A stretch of DNA of 64,000 bases from UBA969 sp041694635. GTDB taxonomy: Bacteria > Planctomycetota > Planctomycetia > Gemmatales > Gemmataceae. The position numbers and the translations under genes are program-made. The stretch spans positions 16,456 through 80,455 of the forward strand of contig JBDNHI010000149.1 of NCBI GenBank assembly GCA_041694635.1, written 5' to 3'. Of the stretch, positions 17,750 to 28,583 are shown piece after piece (position 1 is the stretch's first letter; each line of letters starts with the position of its first letter). The notes beneath the pieces were generated by a model. That model did not search any database. It was given only the letters and a program-made list of their open reading frames with translations, and had not been told where the DNA came from.

Positions 17750-19120
17750 TTGTTGAATTCAAATTATCATCACAAACATAATACTGGAATACTGCGCAGA
17801 GAAATGCTGCAGGTTGGTTTTTCTGGATTAGTTGGGTTGGGATTAAGCAGCCCAGGTTTAGCTTTTTCTAAACAACTAAAAAAACCTAAAGCAGTCATCC
17901 TCGTTTTTCTTACCGGTGCTTCCAGCCATATCGATATGTTTGATATGAAACCCGATGCACCTCAAGAAATACGCGGTGAATTTAAACCCATTTCTACCAA
18001 TGTTACCGGAATTCAGATTAGTGAGCATTTACCTTTGCTTGCTTCTCGCATTGATAAAGTTGCTTTGGTACGAAGTATGGCGCACAAAGAAAATAACCAC
18101 CTTGTGGCTACCCATCATACCCTTACCGGCCATCAGCAACTTGGAGCTTTTTTTGATAAAATTGCATCTAGAGATGATTGGCCTTCGTACAGTTCTGCGC
18201 TAAATCACCTTAAGCCTCGAACCGATGGAATTCCTTCAGGTATTAACTTGCCTACATTTTTATCGGAAGGCCCCCTTACTTGGCCTGGTCAGCATGGAGG
18301 TTTTCTTGGTCCAAAACACGACCCTTGGCAAATTGCTCAAGATCCCGCAAAGCCTGATTTTAAAGTTGACAATCTTTCGATATTTCCCGGTCTCGCTATC
18401 GATCGCTTTCACGACCGTAATTCTCTTCTTAATCAAGTCAACCTCCAGCAAAAGCAAATGGATACCCTTGCTACAACCAAGCGATTAAAAGACCAACAAG
18501 AACTTGCTCTTTCAGTTCTTACTTCCGGTAAGGTTGCAAAAGCTTTTGATTTAAACCTAGAACCTTTAGCCAGTAGAGCACGCTACGGAAATCATTCGTT
18601 TGGCCAATCTATGCTTCTTGCCAGAAGACTTGTTCAAGCTGGCGTTCCGGTTGTTCAGGCAAATATGGGTCGGGTGCAAAACTGGGATACGCATGGCAAT
18701 AACTTCAACCGCTTAAAAAATGATCTTTTACCACCACTCGACCGTGGTTTTTCTTCTTTACTCGACGACCTCGAATCTTCCGGACTTCTTGATGATACTT
18801 TGGTAATTCTTACGGGTGAGTTTGGTAGAACTCCAAAAATTAGTTTCCAGCCAGGCGACAAAAATAAGCAACCGGGCAGAGACCATTGGGCCGCTTGTTA
18901 CACCACTTTATTTGCGGGCGCGGGGGTTAAAGGCGGTTCTGTTATTGGTAAATCTGATAAAATTGGGGCTTACCCTCTTTCCGTTCCTTTTTCACCAGAT
19001 GACCTTGGGGCCACCGTTTATAATACCTTGGGTATCGATCCTGCGAGCGAAGTGGTTGACCGCCAAAAACGCCCTTCCCAATTGAACCGTGGTAAAATTA
19101 TGGATTGTCTTTTTGCTTGA
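17750..19120 (+). CDS. DUF1501 family exported protein
   Basis: The product has 456 residues. The start is a TTG at 17750 with AAAGG upstream; no ATG precedes the RREMLQVGFSGLVGLGL Tat-type signal, and the first internal ATG would remove its arginines. The body is a DUF1501 domain, related to the alkaline-phosphatase/sulfatase fold: FLTGASSHIDMFDMKPDAP, ALVRSMAHKENNHL, HTLTGH, ILTGEFGRTPKIS and GRDHWAACYT. DUF1501 proteins are abundant in planctomycetes, and their substrate is unknown. Unlike the two other copies in this window, it has no PSCyt1/DUF1553 partner next to it; an esterase and a propeller gene follow. Confidence 0.9.
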   Translation: MLNSNYHHKHNTGILRREMLQVGFSGLVGLGLSSPGLAFSKQLKKPKAVILVFLTGASSHIDMFDMKPDAPQEIRGEFKPISTNVTGIQISEHLPLLASRIDKVALVRSMAHKENNHLVATHHTLTGHQQLGAFFDKIASRDDWPSYSSALNHLKPRTDGIPSGINLPTFLSEGPLTWPGQHGGFLGPKHDPWQIAQDPAKPDFKVDNLSIFPGLAIDRFHDRNSLLNQVNLQQKQMDTLATTKRLKDQQELALSVLTSGKVAKAFDLNLEPLASRARYGNHSFGQSMLLARRLVQAGVPVVQANMGRVQNWDTHGNNFNRLKNDLLPPLDRGFSSLLDDLESSGLLDDTLVILTGEFGRTPKISFQPGDKNKQPGRDHWAACYTTLFAGAGVKGGSVIGKSDKIGAYPLSVPFSPDDLGATVYNTLGIDPASEVVDRQKRPSQLNRGKIMDCLFA

Positions 19121-19222
19121 TCATCTTCCACTTCAATGGCATATTTATTGAATGAAGAATTTAAACTTTAATTACAATCGTGGTTTATTGCAAAACTTTT
19201 TTTAAATCTTAAGGGTAAAACT

Positions 19223-20113
19223 ATGATGCAGTGCCTTCTGATTCTTTCAATTTTTATTGGATTAAACTCTTCGTTATTTGGTGCAAATACCCAAGTAATC
19301 AATGTTTGGCCTAACAAGGCACCGGGTGAAAATAAAGATATCGGTCCTGAAAAAATTGAGCCTAGTAATCCTAAAGATAGTTCACCTACTATCCGCTTAA
19401 GTAATATCAGTTCCCCTACACTTACTGTTTATAAACCAATTGAAGGTAAAAGTAATGGTGTTTCTATTATTATTTGTCCGGGTGGGGGACACCGAATACT
19501 TGCCTGGGATAAAGAAGGTACTGAAGTTGCAGAATGGCTTTCTAGCATCGGGTTTACCTCGTTTGTTTTAAAATATCGGGTTCCAGCAAGGGATGAAAGC
19601 AAGCGTTATTTCGCCGCAGTTCAAGATGCTCAACGCTCGGTTAGTTTGGTGCGATCCTTGGCTAAAGAAATGAAGCTCAACGAAAAATCGATAGGAATCC
19701 TTGGTTTTTCTGCTGGGGGTGAAACTGCTTGTTTAACTTCTTTGTTTGAAACGAAGATTTACCCAAACCTTGATAAAATTGATGAGAACTCTTCTAAGCC
19801 TGATTTTGCAGTATTAATTTATCCGGGCGGCCTTCTAGACAAAAGCCAAACAAATATACTTCCTTATGTGAAAGCAAATAAGAATTCACCCCCTATGTTT
19901 TTTGCCCACGCTTCTGATGATAAAGTTTCTCCACTTAATAGCGTTCTTACCTACGCAGAGTTAAAGAAAAACAATGTGCCTGCAGAACTTCATATTTATG
20001 CTTTAGGTGGCCACGGGTTTGGTCTTCGTCCTTCAAGCTTTGCGGCTTCTTCTTGGCATAAAGCGTGCGAAAAATGGCTGTTCAATATGAAATTTCTTTC
20101 GGAATCTAAATAA
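19223..20113 (+). CDS. Exported alpha/beta-hydrolase, acetyl-esterase-like
   Basis: The product has 296 residues, with a signal peptide (CLLILSIFIGLNSSLFGA) and AAGGG 7 bases before the ATG. The fold shows IIICPGGGHRILAWDKEG (oxyanion region), LKYRVPARDES, the nucleophile elbow ILGFSAGGETACL, a DD in HASDDKVSPL and a histidine in LGGHGFGLRP. These give a complete Ser-Asp-His triad, as in the BD-FAE/xylan-esterase group that removes acetyl groups from polysaccharides. The propeller gene starts 11 bases downstream, so the two form an operon. Confidence 0.9.
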   Translation: MMQCLLILSIFIGLNSSLFGANTQVINVWPNKAPGENKDIGPEKIEPSNPKDSSPTIRLSNISSPTLTVYKPIEGKSNGVSIIICPGGGHRILAWDKEGTEVAEWLSSIGFTSFVLKYRVPARDESKRYFAAVQDAQRSVSLVRSLAKEMKLNEKSIGILGFSAGGETACLTSLFETKIYPNLDKIDENSSKPDFAVLIYPGGLLDKSQTNILPYVKANKNSPPMFFAHASDDKVSPLNSVLTYAELKKNNVPAELHIYALGGHGFGLRPSSFAASSWHKACEKWLFNMKFLSESK

Positions 20114-20124
20114 GGAACCTTTCG

Positions 20125-21048
20125 ATGATTAAATCTTTTCCCTTTGCAAAATCTTTATTTGCAACTTCGATTTTTGCACTTTCATTTTTTATGTCGTCTA
20201 ATGACATTAAAGCTGCCGATATCAAGCACTCTTTTATTGCCTTTGGTAATGAAACTTATGTCGTTGACGCTGAGGGCAAAATAGCCAGACAAATCCCTCG
20301 TTCCTCCAGAGATGGTTGGGTCTTACCCAATGGCAATGTCCTCCTTGCTGTTTCGAAAGGTAAAGAGTACCCAGGCGGAGGCGTTATCGAAATTAATAAA
20401 GATGGAAAAACTGTTTTCGAATTCAAAGGTTCACAATCAGAAGTGAACACGGTGCAACCGCTTGAGAATGGCAATATTTTGCTTACCGAAGCTGGCCCTA
20501 AACCCCGACTTTTAGAAGTTTCTCGAGATGGAAAAATTATAGTCGATATGCCTATCCAAGCTCAAACCAAAGATCATCATCTTCAAACTAGGATGGCTCG
20601 GAAACTTCCCAATGGGAATTATCTTATCCCTCAACTTCTTGACAAAGTCGTTCGTGAATACAGTCCCGATGGTAAAATTGTTTGGGAAGTTAAAACACCT
20701 AATTGGCCCTTTACTGCAATTAGACTCCCCGACGGAAACACGCTAATTAATTGCACCCTAGGCCACTTGGTGATTGAAGTTGACCCTAATGGCAAAACCG
20801 TTTGGTCGCTTAGCAATGACGACCTTCCAGGAAAACCAATCAATGATGCTTGTGGTGGTCAAAGGTTATCAAACGGGAATACCGTGATTACCTCGCACCA
20901 CGCCAAGGCAAATCAGACAAAATTAATTGAAGTGAATAAGGAAAAGAAAATAGTATGGACTTACACGAATTCCAAAAATTCAGGAATTCATCACTTTCAG
21001 ATTTTAGAAACTGATGGAATGCTTCTGAAAGAAAAACCAATGCGGTAG
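20125..21048 (+). CDS. Exported beta-propeller repeat protein
   Basis: The product has 307 residues with a signal peptide (FATSIFALSFFMSSNDIKA) and AAGGA 8 bases before the ATG. It contains a repeat of about 45 residues with the core [PE]NGN-[VIY]-L: LPNGNVLLAVSKG, LENGNILLTEAG, LPNGNYLIPQLL, LPDGNTLINCTL, LSNGNTVITSHH, each followed by D-x-x-G-K-x-V-W/F. This is the pattern of PQQ-like and arylsulfotransferase-like propellers. It most likely binds a ligand at the cell surface; no catalytic residues are evident. It is coupled to the upstream esterase, which suggests work on the same substrate. Confidence 0.85.
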   Translation: MIKSFPFAKSLFATSIFALSFFMSSNDIKAADIKHSFIAFGNETYVVDAEGKIARQIPRSSRDGWVLPNGNVLLAVSKGKEYPGGGVIEINKDGKTVFEFKGSQSEVNTVQPLENGNILLTEAGPKPRLLEVSRDGKIIVDMPIQAQTKDHHLQTRMARKLPNGNYLIPQLLDKVVREYSPDGKIVWEVKTPNWPFTAIRLPDGNTLINCTLGHLVIEVDPNGKTVWSLSNDDLPGKPINDACGGQRLSNGNTVITSHHAKANQTKLIEVNKEKKIVWTYTNSKNSGIHHFQILETDGMLLKEKPMR

Positions 21049-21064
21049 AGTTTTCTTTTTGCAA

Positions 21065-23376
21065 TTAGTTTTTTTGAACCGCATATTCAATTTCAACAAT
21101 TCCTGAATATTGGGAAAGGTTTATTGTACCCTCTTGATCAAAAAAAAGATCTTTACCATCAATTTTAACAGTTTTAATTTGATTACCATCCGGTACCCGA
21201 ACTCGAAACATTATTTTTTTTATCCTATTTCTCGATGGAATTTCAACCTGCGCTTTGATAATTCCTTTAGAAATTATTGATTGAATTCTAAAAGATACTA
21301 ACCCGAAATTAGTAGGAGCATTTTTCACTAAAATAGTTGCATCATTTTCAAGCCACCGTTTAGAAGTCGCAAATCCAAGTCTTAATGTTTCAGGTTCTCC
21401 ATCATCATCTTCATCAATTTCGTGAACCATCATATTTTTAAGCATAGATAAGAAATGTGTGTTAAAAGAACTATTAGGGAGCAATAAAAAAATCTTCCAC
21501 CATCATCTACTTGCTCTAATGTAGAACCTTCACCTCCTATAAATGTGTTACGGGTAAATCCTTGTGAAAGCATCCCATAAAAACCTACAAGATATTTTTC
21601 AGGTAAATCCCTGCGTAAAAAATCATAAGAATATCTGCTGCCATAAAGGGGATTTATTCTTTCTGATCCTGTCCAAAAGGCATGTGAAGTTCCTCCAGAG
21701 CGAATCATCCCCATAAAGATACCCCCATTCTTTTCTTGGTAATCAGGAATAAAACTTTCTTCAATACTTCCTAGGGGAAAAATCTTCCTGGCAATAACAA
21801 ATCCAATAATTAGATTCCAATAACTTCCTATTCGAGTTGAAGGAATTGGTGAGTGTGTTTCTTCTTTACCAAATAAAACTATAGGTATAAAAGGTGGATT
21901 TGTTCCTTTTAGAATACTTACTTCAAGTGCTTTAATTATATTTTCTTTGTATCTTTTTTCTTCTTTTTGAACCAAAATCAGTAGTTCAACCGCTTTAAGT
22001 TCTTTAAGTAACGGTTGAATGTCTTTTAGTGAACGCCAAGCTTTCGCATCCACAGCTAAAGAATGAACAGGGGTTGAAATGTCTCCACAATATTTTTCTT
22101 TAGGAAGTGAGCCATTTTCATCACCCAGATTGTTAAGTATTTTAAACAGTTCTTTTTCCCACCTTGGGCGCATTTCTTTTATAAAATCAATGTCCTTTGT
22201 TTGTTGCCAAATTTTAATAACATCTAAAATTTTTATACCCGCTTGATAATATTCAAGGCCTTTTCTTGAAAAATCTAATATTGGAACGACTAAAGCTTTT
22301 GCTTTCTCTTCAAAATTCCAGTTAATTAACGATAAAACAGCTTCACTTCCCTCAGAGCTATAAAGTTGTTCATATTGGTTGCCTGAACTGTAAAAAATTT
22401 TATCATTATTAATAAGCATAAAGTTTTGAACTATAAGATTTTTCCAAGCATTATTTATTCGAGCTTCGGAGACTTCCACTTGAGTTGCTTTCGAAATAAT
22501 TGATTTCCAAACCTTAATAGTTTCTTCTTTATGAACTTGAAAACTTTGATCATTAAATTTAAATGAATTTTCAAATATAGTTTTTGTGGGTATAGCGATC
22601 GTAGCTTTAAGACCTGGTTTTAGAATGGAGTGGATCATACCTCTACTAAAAGTCCAATTAGAATCTGCATAAATATGAATTTTATCACTTGGAAGATTTT
22701 TTTTAGAATTTTGGATTTGAACTTTATCTGGAGATTCATTTTGAACAGCAATTTTTCCTTCTTTTCCTGATACAATTGAAAATTGAACAAATACTACTGC
22801 ATTTTCTGTAATGTGTTTTTCAGTGCTAACAAACGCTTCAAGTCTATAAACTTCTTTTTCTCGATTTATCGGTTTTTGGTCAATTGGAACTGCACCTTCT
22901 GATTGAAAAGGGGATGGGTGAATGTAATCGATTGTAATTATGGGCAACCAACCTTCAAGTAATGTTGGAAGTGATACACGGTTTTGTAGTCCCCCAAAAA
23001 GAAATTCATCAGGTCCAACTCGAAAGGTCGCAGGTTAGCCAATATCTTTCCAACTTCGGGAACCAGATTTTATGTTAACTCCTTGTCCATTTGATATTAA
23101 TCGAGCTTTAATTTTACTTTCTGGGGCACTTAAAACTATTGGATAATAACGAAAATCAGCATTTACATATCGGGGCGCTGGCAGTAATTTTGCGAAATAT
23201 TCATAACTTGCCCCATTTTTTTGGTTTTCTGCAATTTGACCATACAAATCAAAATAAGATTTTATTGCTTGAGTTAAATGCGGAATTTGCTCGGAAAATT
23301 GAAAAGCTTTTGCATTTTTATTTTCAATAAGAATAAGAATTACCATAAACGCAAGTTTGACCTGGAACTTTTTCAC
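21065..23376 (-). pseudogene. Glycosidase-like secreted protein, broken by a stop and a frameshift
   Basis: Three open pieces read as one protein of about 770 residues. Piece one starts at a GTG at 23376 (AAGGA upstream) with a signal peptide and runs to a TAA at 23035-23037. The same frame continues at once as PATFRVGPDEFLFGGLQNR and on to about 21488. There a run of seven T (21486-21492) loses the frame; one extra T would restore ...GRFFLLLPNSSFNTHF and the last 139 residues. The middle part resembles an alpha/alpha-barrel glycoside hydrolase (GNQYEQLYSSEGSEAVL, RWEKELFKIL, FLRRDLPEKY), but this is a shape judgement only. Either a young pseudogene or two sequence errors. Confidence 0.75.
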
Positions 23377-23867
23377 TTTAATATATTCCTTAAACTTTAA
23401 AACATCATAAATAATAACAAATAATCCTTCTTGTTGCGAGTGAAGGTTTATTAAACTGAGATTATAAAGTAAAGTTTGTTTTTAATGTGAATATTTCTTC
23501 AATCAACTAAAATTATCAAATTGAACTTTATATTTAATATCTGTAAAAGTGTAAACATCACCAGAGTGAAAATAGGTTGATCGTTCATGTTCAATACCTT
23601 AAATGTTAAAATCATATAGCTTAATGCTTTGTTCCATATTTTTGTAACTATTAAATCTTGGCTTTACATTTACCTTTGCAAGCTTAGGATTAAATGCAAA
23701 TTTATTGGGTGTTAGATGGCGCTTCTTGTTTTTTGAATTTTGTAAATATAGAAGATACATAAACAAATTCCTATCCAGCGCAGTGCGTGGGTTTGGAGTG
23801 GAACGTTTGAAACTTAAAAGTGATTGTTTATTGAAATCGAAAAAGAAGAAAACAACCACTTCTTTAT
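23377..23867. other. Intergenic, no gene seen
   Basis: This AT-rich stretch separates the broken glycosidase-like gene from the DUF1501 operon end. Two short overlapping frames on opposite strands (23599-23859 and 23705-23968) have no ribosome site or recognisable product and are not supported. Confidence 0.5.
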
Positions 23868-25247
23868 TTAACTTAAAATATCACTCACAACCCTGCCGTG
23901 AACATCCGTTAAACGATAATCTCTACCTGCGTGCCGGTATGTTAATCGTTCGTGATCAATACCCATAAGGTGTAAAATGGTAGCGTGAAAATCGTGGATA
24001 TGAACCGGATTTTCAGCAGGCTTAATGCCGTACTCATCGGTTTTACCAAAAGTAATTCCTGGTTTTACCCCAGCGCCAGCAAGCCAAGAACTAAATGCCC
24101 AATTATGGTGCTCTCGGCCTTTATTATCCGCGGTATTATTAAAAGGCGTTCTGCCAAATTCGGTAGTCCAAACCACCAAAACATCGTCCATTAACCCACG
24201 CATTTTTAAATCTTTCAAAAGACCTGCTATCGGAAGATCTACCTGTTTAGCAAGCACTCCGTGATCAGCCATATTGCCGTGAGAGTCCCAATTTGCACTT
24301 GAACCTGTATGGATCAATTCAACAAATCGAACGCCGCGTTCAACTAACCTTCTTGCAACAAGGCACTGCCAACCAAAGCCATCTTTTTGCCCGGGAGATA
24401 ATCCATAAAGATCTAAAGTGTTTTTCGATTCGCTTGAAAGATCAAGTGCGCTTGGCATTTCAGACTGCATTCCAAACGCAGTTTTAAAAGATTTAATCCG
24501 TGCTTTAAGAATATCGTCACTCATTCGAGTGCCTAAATGAATCTTATTAAAAGCATCTAACGCGCTTAAATCTTGAATCTGCTTTTCTTTACTAGTTGCC
24601 CTAGGAATTAAATTAGTGATGGGTTCATTACCTGGTGCAACCCGAGTACCTTGGAACTCACCGGGTAAAAAATCAGAAGACCAAACTTGAGTTCCAGCGT
24701 AGGGCATTTGCGGAGCGATAACTAAAAACGAAGGAAGATTTTTGTTCATATTCCCTAGGCCATAACTAACCCAAGAACCAATGCTAGGTCTAGAAAAATT
24801 AAAGGAACCTGTATGCATTCCAAGCGTTGCGTTGTAGTGATTTGAATGGCTAGTATGCATAGAGCGGATTAAAGCTATTTCATCAATTTGATTTCCGACA
24901 TTGGGAAATAAGTCGCTAACTTCGATACCTGATTTACCCCTAGGAGAAAACTTCCAATCCGGCTTTTTAAGATAGATGTTTTCATAACCTGGCCTATTTT
25001 TAGTTTCGGGGTGCTCGAAGGTAACTTTTTTACCATGGTCTGATATTAGTTTCGGCTTAGGATCAAAGGAATCAACATGCGAAACACCGCCGCTCATGAA
25101 TAAAAAAATGACAGACTTAGCTTTAGCAGGATGGTGCAAAGAAGAAGTTTGGTTGTCGGATGCCATTAATTGGTCAATGATTCCGGGCATTAGAATGCTA
25201 CCAAGAACCCCACTAGGAACAAAAGATCGTCGAGAAATTTTCTTCAT
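23868..25247 (-). CDS. DUF1501 family exported protein
   Basis: The product has 459 residues with a Tat signal (KKISRRSFVPSGVLGSIL). DUF1501 marks are IFLFMSGGVSHVDSFDPKP, ALIRSMHTSHSNHYNATLGMHTG, RPSIGSWVSYGLG, VWTTEFGRTPFNN, GREHHNWAFSSWLAGAG and a C-terminal LTYRHAGRDYRLTDVHG. It is the second gene of an operon; its ATG lies 3 bases after the stop of the PSCyt1/DUF1553 gene and its ribosome site is inside that gene's last codons, so translation is coupled. The pair is presumed to act together outside the cytoplasm; the reaction is unknown. Confidence 0.93.
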   Translation of the reverse strand: MKKISRRSFVPSGVLGSILMPGIIDQLMASDNQTSSLHHPAKAKSVIFLFMSGGVSHVDSFDPKPKLISDHGKKVTFEHPETKNRPGYENIYLKKPDWKFSPRGKSGIEVSDLFPNVGNQIDEIALIRSMHTSHSNHYNATLGMHTGSFNFSRPSIGSWVSYGLGNMNKNLPSFLVIAPQMPYAGTQVWSSDFLPGEFQGTRVAPGNEPITNLIPRATSKEKQIQDLSALDAFNKIHLGTRMSDDILKARIKSFKTAFGMQSEMPSALDLSSESKNTLDLYGLSPGQKDGFGWQCLVARRLVERGVRFVELIHTGSSANWDSHGNMADHGVLAKQVDLPIAGLLKDLKMRGLMDDVLVVWTTEFGRTPFNNTADNKGREHHNWAFSSWLAGAGVKPGITFGKTDEYGIKPAENPVHIHDFHATILHLMGIDHERLTYRHAGRDYRLTDVHGRVVSDILS

Positions 25248-25250
25248 TAT

Positions 25251-28244
25251 TTAATCCAAAAAAACAAATTCATTGGAAGCAAGTAAAAGTCGTGCAACCG
25301 ATGCCCAATCTTTAACTGTCAGATTTTTATCAGCTTTGGGATTTAAAAGACTAAGCACAATCGTTTTTTCAGATTCGGTTGGGGGGCGTTGCAATGAAAT
25401 TTGAAAAAGGGTATTTACGATTTTCTCATACTCCCTAAAAGCAAAAGCAATGGTTGCTAATTTTTCTGCTTCTAGATGAAAAAACGGATCATTCATAAAG
25501 TAGAGAGCTTGTGTGGGAACTGTGGTTACTTGCCTAAGCGGAGTAGTAGTATTAGGATCAGCCCCATCGAACAAACCAAGAAACTGATGCCTACTATTGC
25601 GTTTAACCATCAAATAAACACTTCGTTTATTATGATCATAATTGGCATTAAAAGGATTGTGCTGGGTAAAATTCCAAGTCGCCTCTGGTGGAAAAGGATG
25701 CTTAATACCAGAGGTATTATCAAGATCACCCGCACAAAAAAGAAGCGAATCACGGATTTCTTCAGCCTTTAACCTTCTTTTATCCATACGCCAGTAAAAA
25801 TCATTCTTGGTATCTTTTTCTAAACCAATCACCGATGAAGTACTGGACTGCTGGTAAGCATCGGAAAGAACGATTAGCTTATGAATGTGTTTAATATTCC
25901 AACCAGACCGTATAAATTCAGAAGCTAGCCAATCTAGTAATTCAGGATGAGTAGGAACTTCGCCACGAAGCCCAAAATCATTTGAGCTTTTAACTATACC
26001 TTTACCAAAGTAATGACCCCAAATTCTATTCACCATAACTCGAGCCGTAAGAGGGTTAGCAGGTGAAGTTACCCATAAAGCTAAATCTTTTCTGCCACTT
26101 GCAGAAGGATTAGAGATATCATTAGAACCAAAGATTTCTAGCCATCGACGGGGAACTTCTTCGCCAAGTCTTTCGGGGTCGCCCCGAAGATGAAGCTTAA
26201 TATTTTTTCCTGGTTTTTCAGCAACAGCATAAGCAAGTTGAGGTAAAGGGAGGCTTTGTTGCAGTTTAAGAAGCTCAATGTTTAAAGATTTTTTCTTTTC
26301 GGCAAGAAGTGTTAAAGCATTAAGTGAAGGTTGAATATTAGCATTGAAAAGTTCAAGTTTCCAATCCACGCCATCGATACCACCTGGGTGAACATCCTTG
26401 AGATTGCCTTGAATAGAGATCTTGCCTTTAATGGGGCTGAACCAAGCAAGAGAAACAGCGCCGTTTTGCCCAGGATGCATAAAAAAAGATCGAGAGGGAA
26501 GCTTAGTCCAAGCATTAATTATATTATTTGACGCATTAACAAATACCGAAGGCGTATCGCCATTTTTCCAAATATTTAGGCCAATGTTTTTTTGAAAATC
26601 TAAAAGAGTTTCGGGTAATAAACGCAATCCATTATTACAATCAAAAAAAGCCCAAACACTGAGGTTTCCATAAGAATCTTTTGCAGGATTGCTTTGTAGA
26701 AAAACATCAATCAAATCGGTTTTAACATTCCATAATTGGCGTTTTCCATCAACCTCTTGAATCACAAATTCAACTTTAGTGGAATCCATTCCGTGATTTT
26801 TTTGTGGAAACAATGATAGTTGAATCATTTGGCCATTAGTAACACTTATTGGCAAATTTCCTTCAATTGCTGTTGTTGCAATATCTTGTTCGCTACCATC
26901 CTTAAGAACCCCTTTACCTAAAAGAACTGGGGTTTTTATTGATGCAAGAAAAGATTGAATAAAAACCCCTTCTTCGACAAGAATTTTTGCAAGCTCCGCT
27001 TTTTGCTTCTCAATCTTTTTCTGCAATGCAACTATGGAGGGATCAGCAAGGTTACTAGTTTCTATAGAAACTAGGTCTTTAGGCTGTTGCTTGGGTTCAC
27101 AACCGGGAAAAGGAAAACGAGTACTATCTAAAATCCCATACAAAGCGTAATAATCCTTTGCAGAAATCGGATCATATTTATGATCGTGGCACCTTGCACA
27201 ACCTAAGGTTAAACCAAGCAAGGATTTGCCCAAAGTGTCGATGGCATCTTCATGAGTGAGATGCATTTCTTTTTCTATTTCGTGTCCAAACCTTCTGGCA
27301 ATTGCAAGAAAACCAGTTGCTATAATCTGATCGGAATTACTTGGGGTGGGGTTCTTCGCAGCATAAATATCGCCTGCAATTTGTTCCTGAACAAACTGAT
27401 CATAGGGCTTATTATTATTAAATGATTTGATTACATAATCTCGGTATTTATAAGCATAAGGCAGGGGATGATCGCTATTTTCACCAGCTGTATCAGCAAA
27501 TCGAACGAGATCTAACCATCTTCGACCCGCATTTTCACCAAAATTAGAAGAAGAAAATAATTGATCGATCACTTTCTCAGTTGCGTTAGGTGAGTTGTCG
27601 TTTAAAAAATTAATAACTTGGGAATAGGATGGGGGGAGGCCCGTTATATCGTAGTAAAGCCTACGAATTAAAGTTCGCTTATCAGCTTTTGGTGATAAGG
27701 GTAAATTAATTTCCTTAAGTTTTTGAGAAATAAAGAAGTCAATTGGTTTAGAATTCAATCCTTTTAAATCAAAGTTATTTTGAACCGGCTTAAAAGACCA
27801 ATGAGCTTTAGCTTGGTCAAGCGAAATGGAACCTACTTTCTTATCGTTCAAAACCCTTGGATCAACTGCACCTTGGTTAACCCATAGCCTAATTGCGTTA
27901 ATTTCTTGATCCGACAGTTTTTTGTCTGGTGGCATTTTTAAAAGTGGATCGTTATAGCTAATAACTTTCAGAAGTAAGCTTTCATCAGGTTTACCGGGGA
28001 CGATAATCGCGCCGCGATCGCCTGGGTTTTGCCAACCCGCCTTATGATCAAGCCGGAGTCCTGCTTTTTGTTTATCCGGCCCGTGACATTTTTGGCATTT
28101 TTCAACAAATATTGGCCTAATTTTTGATTCGAATAAATCTGCATCAGTTTGAGCAAGGGTTAATTGAACAAATGGAGAACTTAGCCAAGGTATAAAAACC
28201 AAAACGGCCATAGAAATTGCTTTCAAATGGTTCAGATTAAACAA
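25251..28244 (-). CDS. PSCyt1-DUF1549-DUF1553 planctomycete cytochrome-type protein
   Basis: The product has 997 residues. The start is a TTG at 28244 with GGAG about 10 bases upstream, followed by a signal peptide. Near residue 52 is CQKCHGPDKQKAG, a c-type heme CxxCH (PSCyt1), with GDRGAIIVPGKPDESLLLK and MPPDKKLSDQEI after it. DUF1549 follows (LIRRLYYDITGLPPS, RWLDLVRFADTAG, LGCARCHDHKYDPI, a second CxxCH), and DUF1553 ends the chain (NPLTARVMVNRIW, TPLRQVTTVPTQALYFMND). A variable 300-residue insert between them looks like a carbohydrate-binding or beta-sandwich region. These exported proteins are a planctomycete hallmark of unknown reaction. Confidence 0.94.
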   Translation of the reverse strand: MFNLNHLKAISMAVLVFIPWLSSPFVQLTLAQTDADLFESKIRPIFVEKCQKCHGPDKQKAGLRLDHKAGWQNPGDRGAIIVPGKPDESLLLKVISYNDPLLKMPPDKKLSDQEINAIRLWVNQGAVDPRVLNDKKVGSISLDQAKAHWSFKPVQNNFDLKGLNSKPIDFFISQKLKEINLPLSPKADKRTLIRRLYYDITGLPPSYSQVINFLNDNSPNATEKVIDQLFSSSNFGENAGRRWLDLVRFADTAGENSDHPLPYAYKYRDYVIKSFNNNKPYDQFVQEQIAGDIYAAKNPTPSNSDQIIATGFLAIARRFGHEIEKEMHLTHEDAIDTLGKSLLGLTLGCARCHDHKYDPISAKDYYALYGILDSTRFPFPGCEPKQQPKDLVSIETSNLADPSIVALQKKIEKQKAELAKILVEEGVFIQSFLASIKTPVLLGKGVLKDGSEQDIATTAIEGNLPISVTNGQMIQLSLFPQKNHGMDSTKVEFVIQEVDGKRQLWNVKTDLIDVFLQSNPAKDSYGNLSVWAFFDCNNGLRLLPETLLDFQKNIGLNIWKNGDTPSVFVNASNNIINAWTKLPSRSFFMHPGQNGAVSLAWFSPIKGKISIQGNLKDVHPGGIDGVDWKLELFNANIQPSLNALTLLAEKKKSLNIELLKLQQSLPLPQLAYAVAEKPGKNIKLHLRGDPERLGEEVPRRWLEIFGSNDISNPSASGRKDLALWVTSPANPLTARVMVNRIWGHYFGKGIVKSSNDFGLRGEVPTHPELLDWLASEFIRSGWNIKHIHKLIVLSDAYQQSSTSSVIGLEKDTKNDFYWRMDKRRLKAEEIRDSLLFCAGDLDNTSGIKHPFPPEATWNFTQHNPFNANYDHNKRSVYLMVKRNSRHQFLGLFDGADPNTTTPLRQVTTVPTQALYFMNDPFFHLEAEKLATIAFAFREYEKIVNTLFQISLQRPPTESEKTIVLSLLNPKADKNLTVKDWASVARLLLASNEFVFLD

Positions 28245-28583
28245 TTTTTAGTCACTCCATTAGAACAAAAAAATGAACATCTGATTTTAACCTACGGCGT
28301 GATACAGACTAAATAGAATTTGTATTATACCAAGGACAAAAATTGGATGCAATGTTTCAATTACCTTTAACCAAAAGCAGAATCGCATAATATCGATGGT
28401 TTTGCTGAATTAATGAACAAATAAGGGTTCAATTGCGATTGCTTTAATTAAATTGCTAGTTTTAACGCACTTCAAAGCAAATTAATATCACTTCATTAAA
28501 AATATTTTTGCAAAAGTTATCAAGTTTACTTAAGATAATAATGCATACCTTTTATTCCAGCATAATTGGCAGAATTATTTATT
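28245..28583. other. Divergent promoter region between two PSCyt1 operons
   Basis: The 340 AT-rich bases separate two outward-facing operons of the same type. No gene or clear operator repeat is seen; promoters for both directions are expected here. Confidence 0.5.

Noticed and set aside
23599..23968. Two overlapping short frames on opposite strands
   Set aside because: No ribosome site and no recognisable product; one overlaps the end of the DUF1501 gene.
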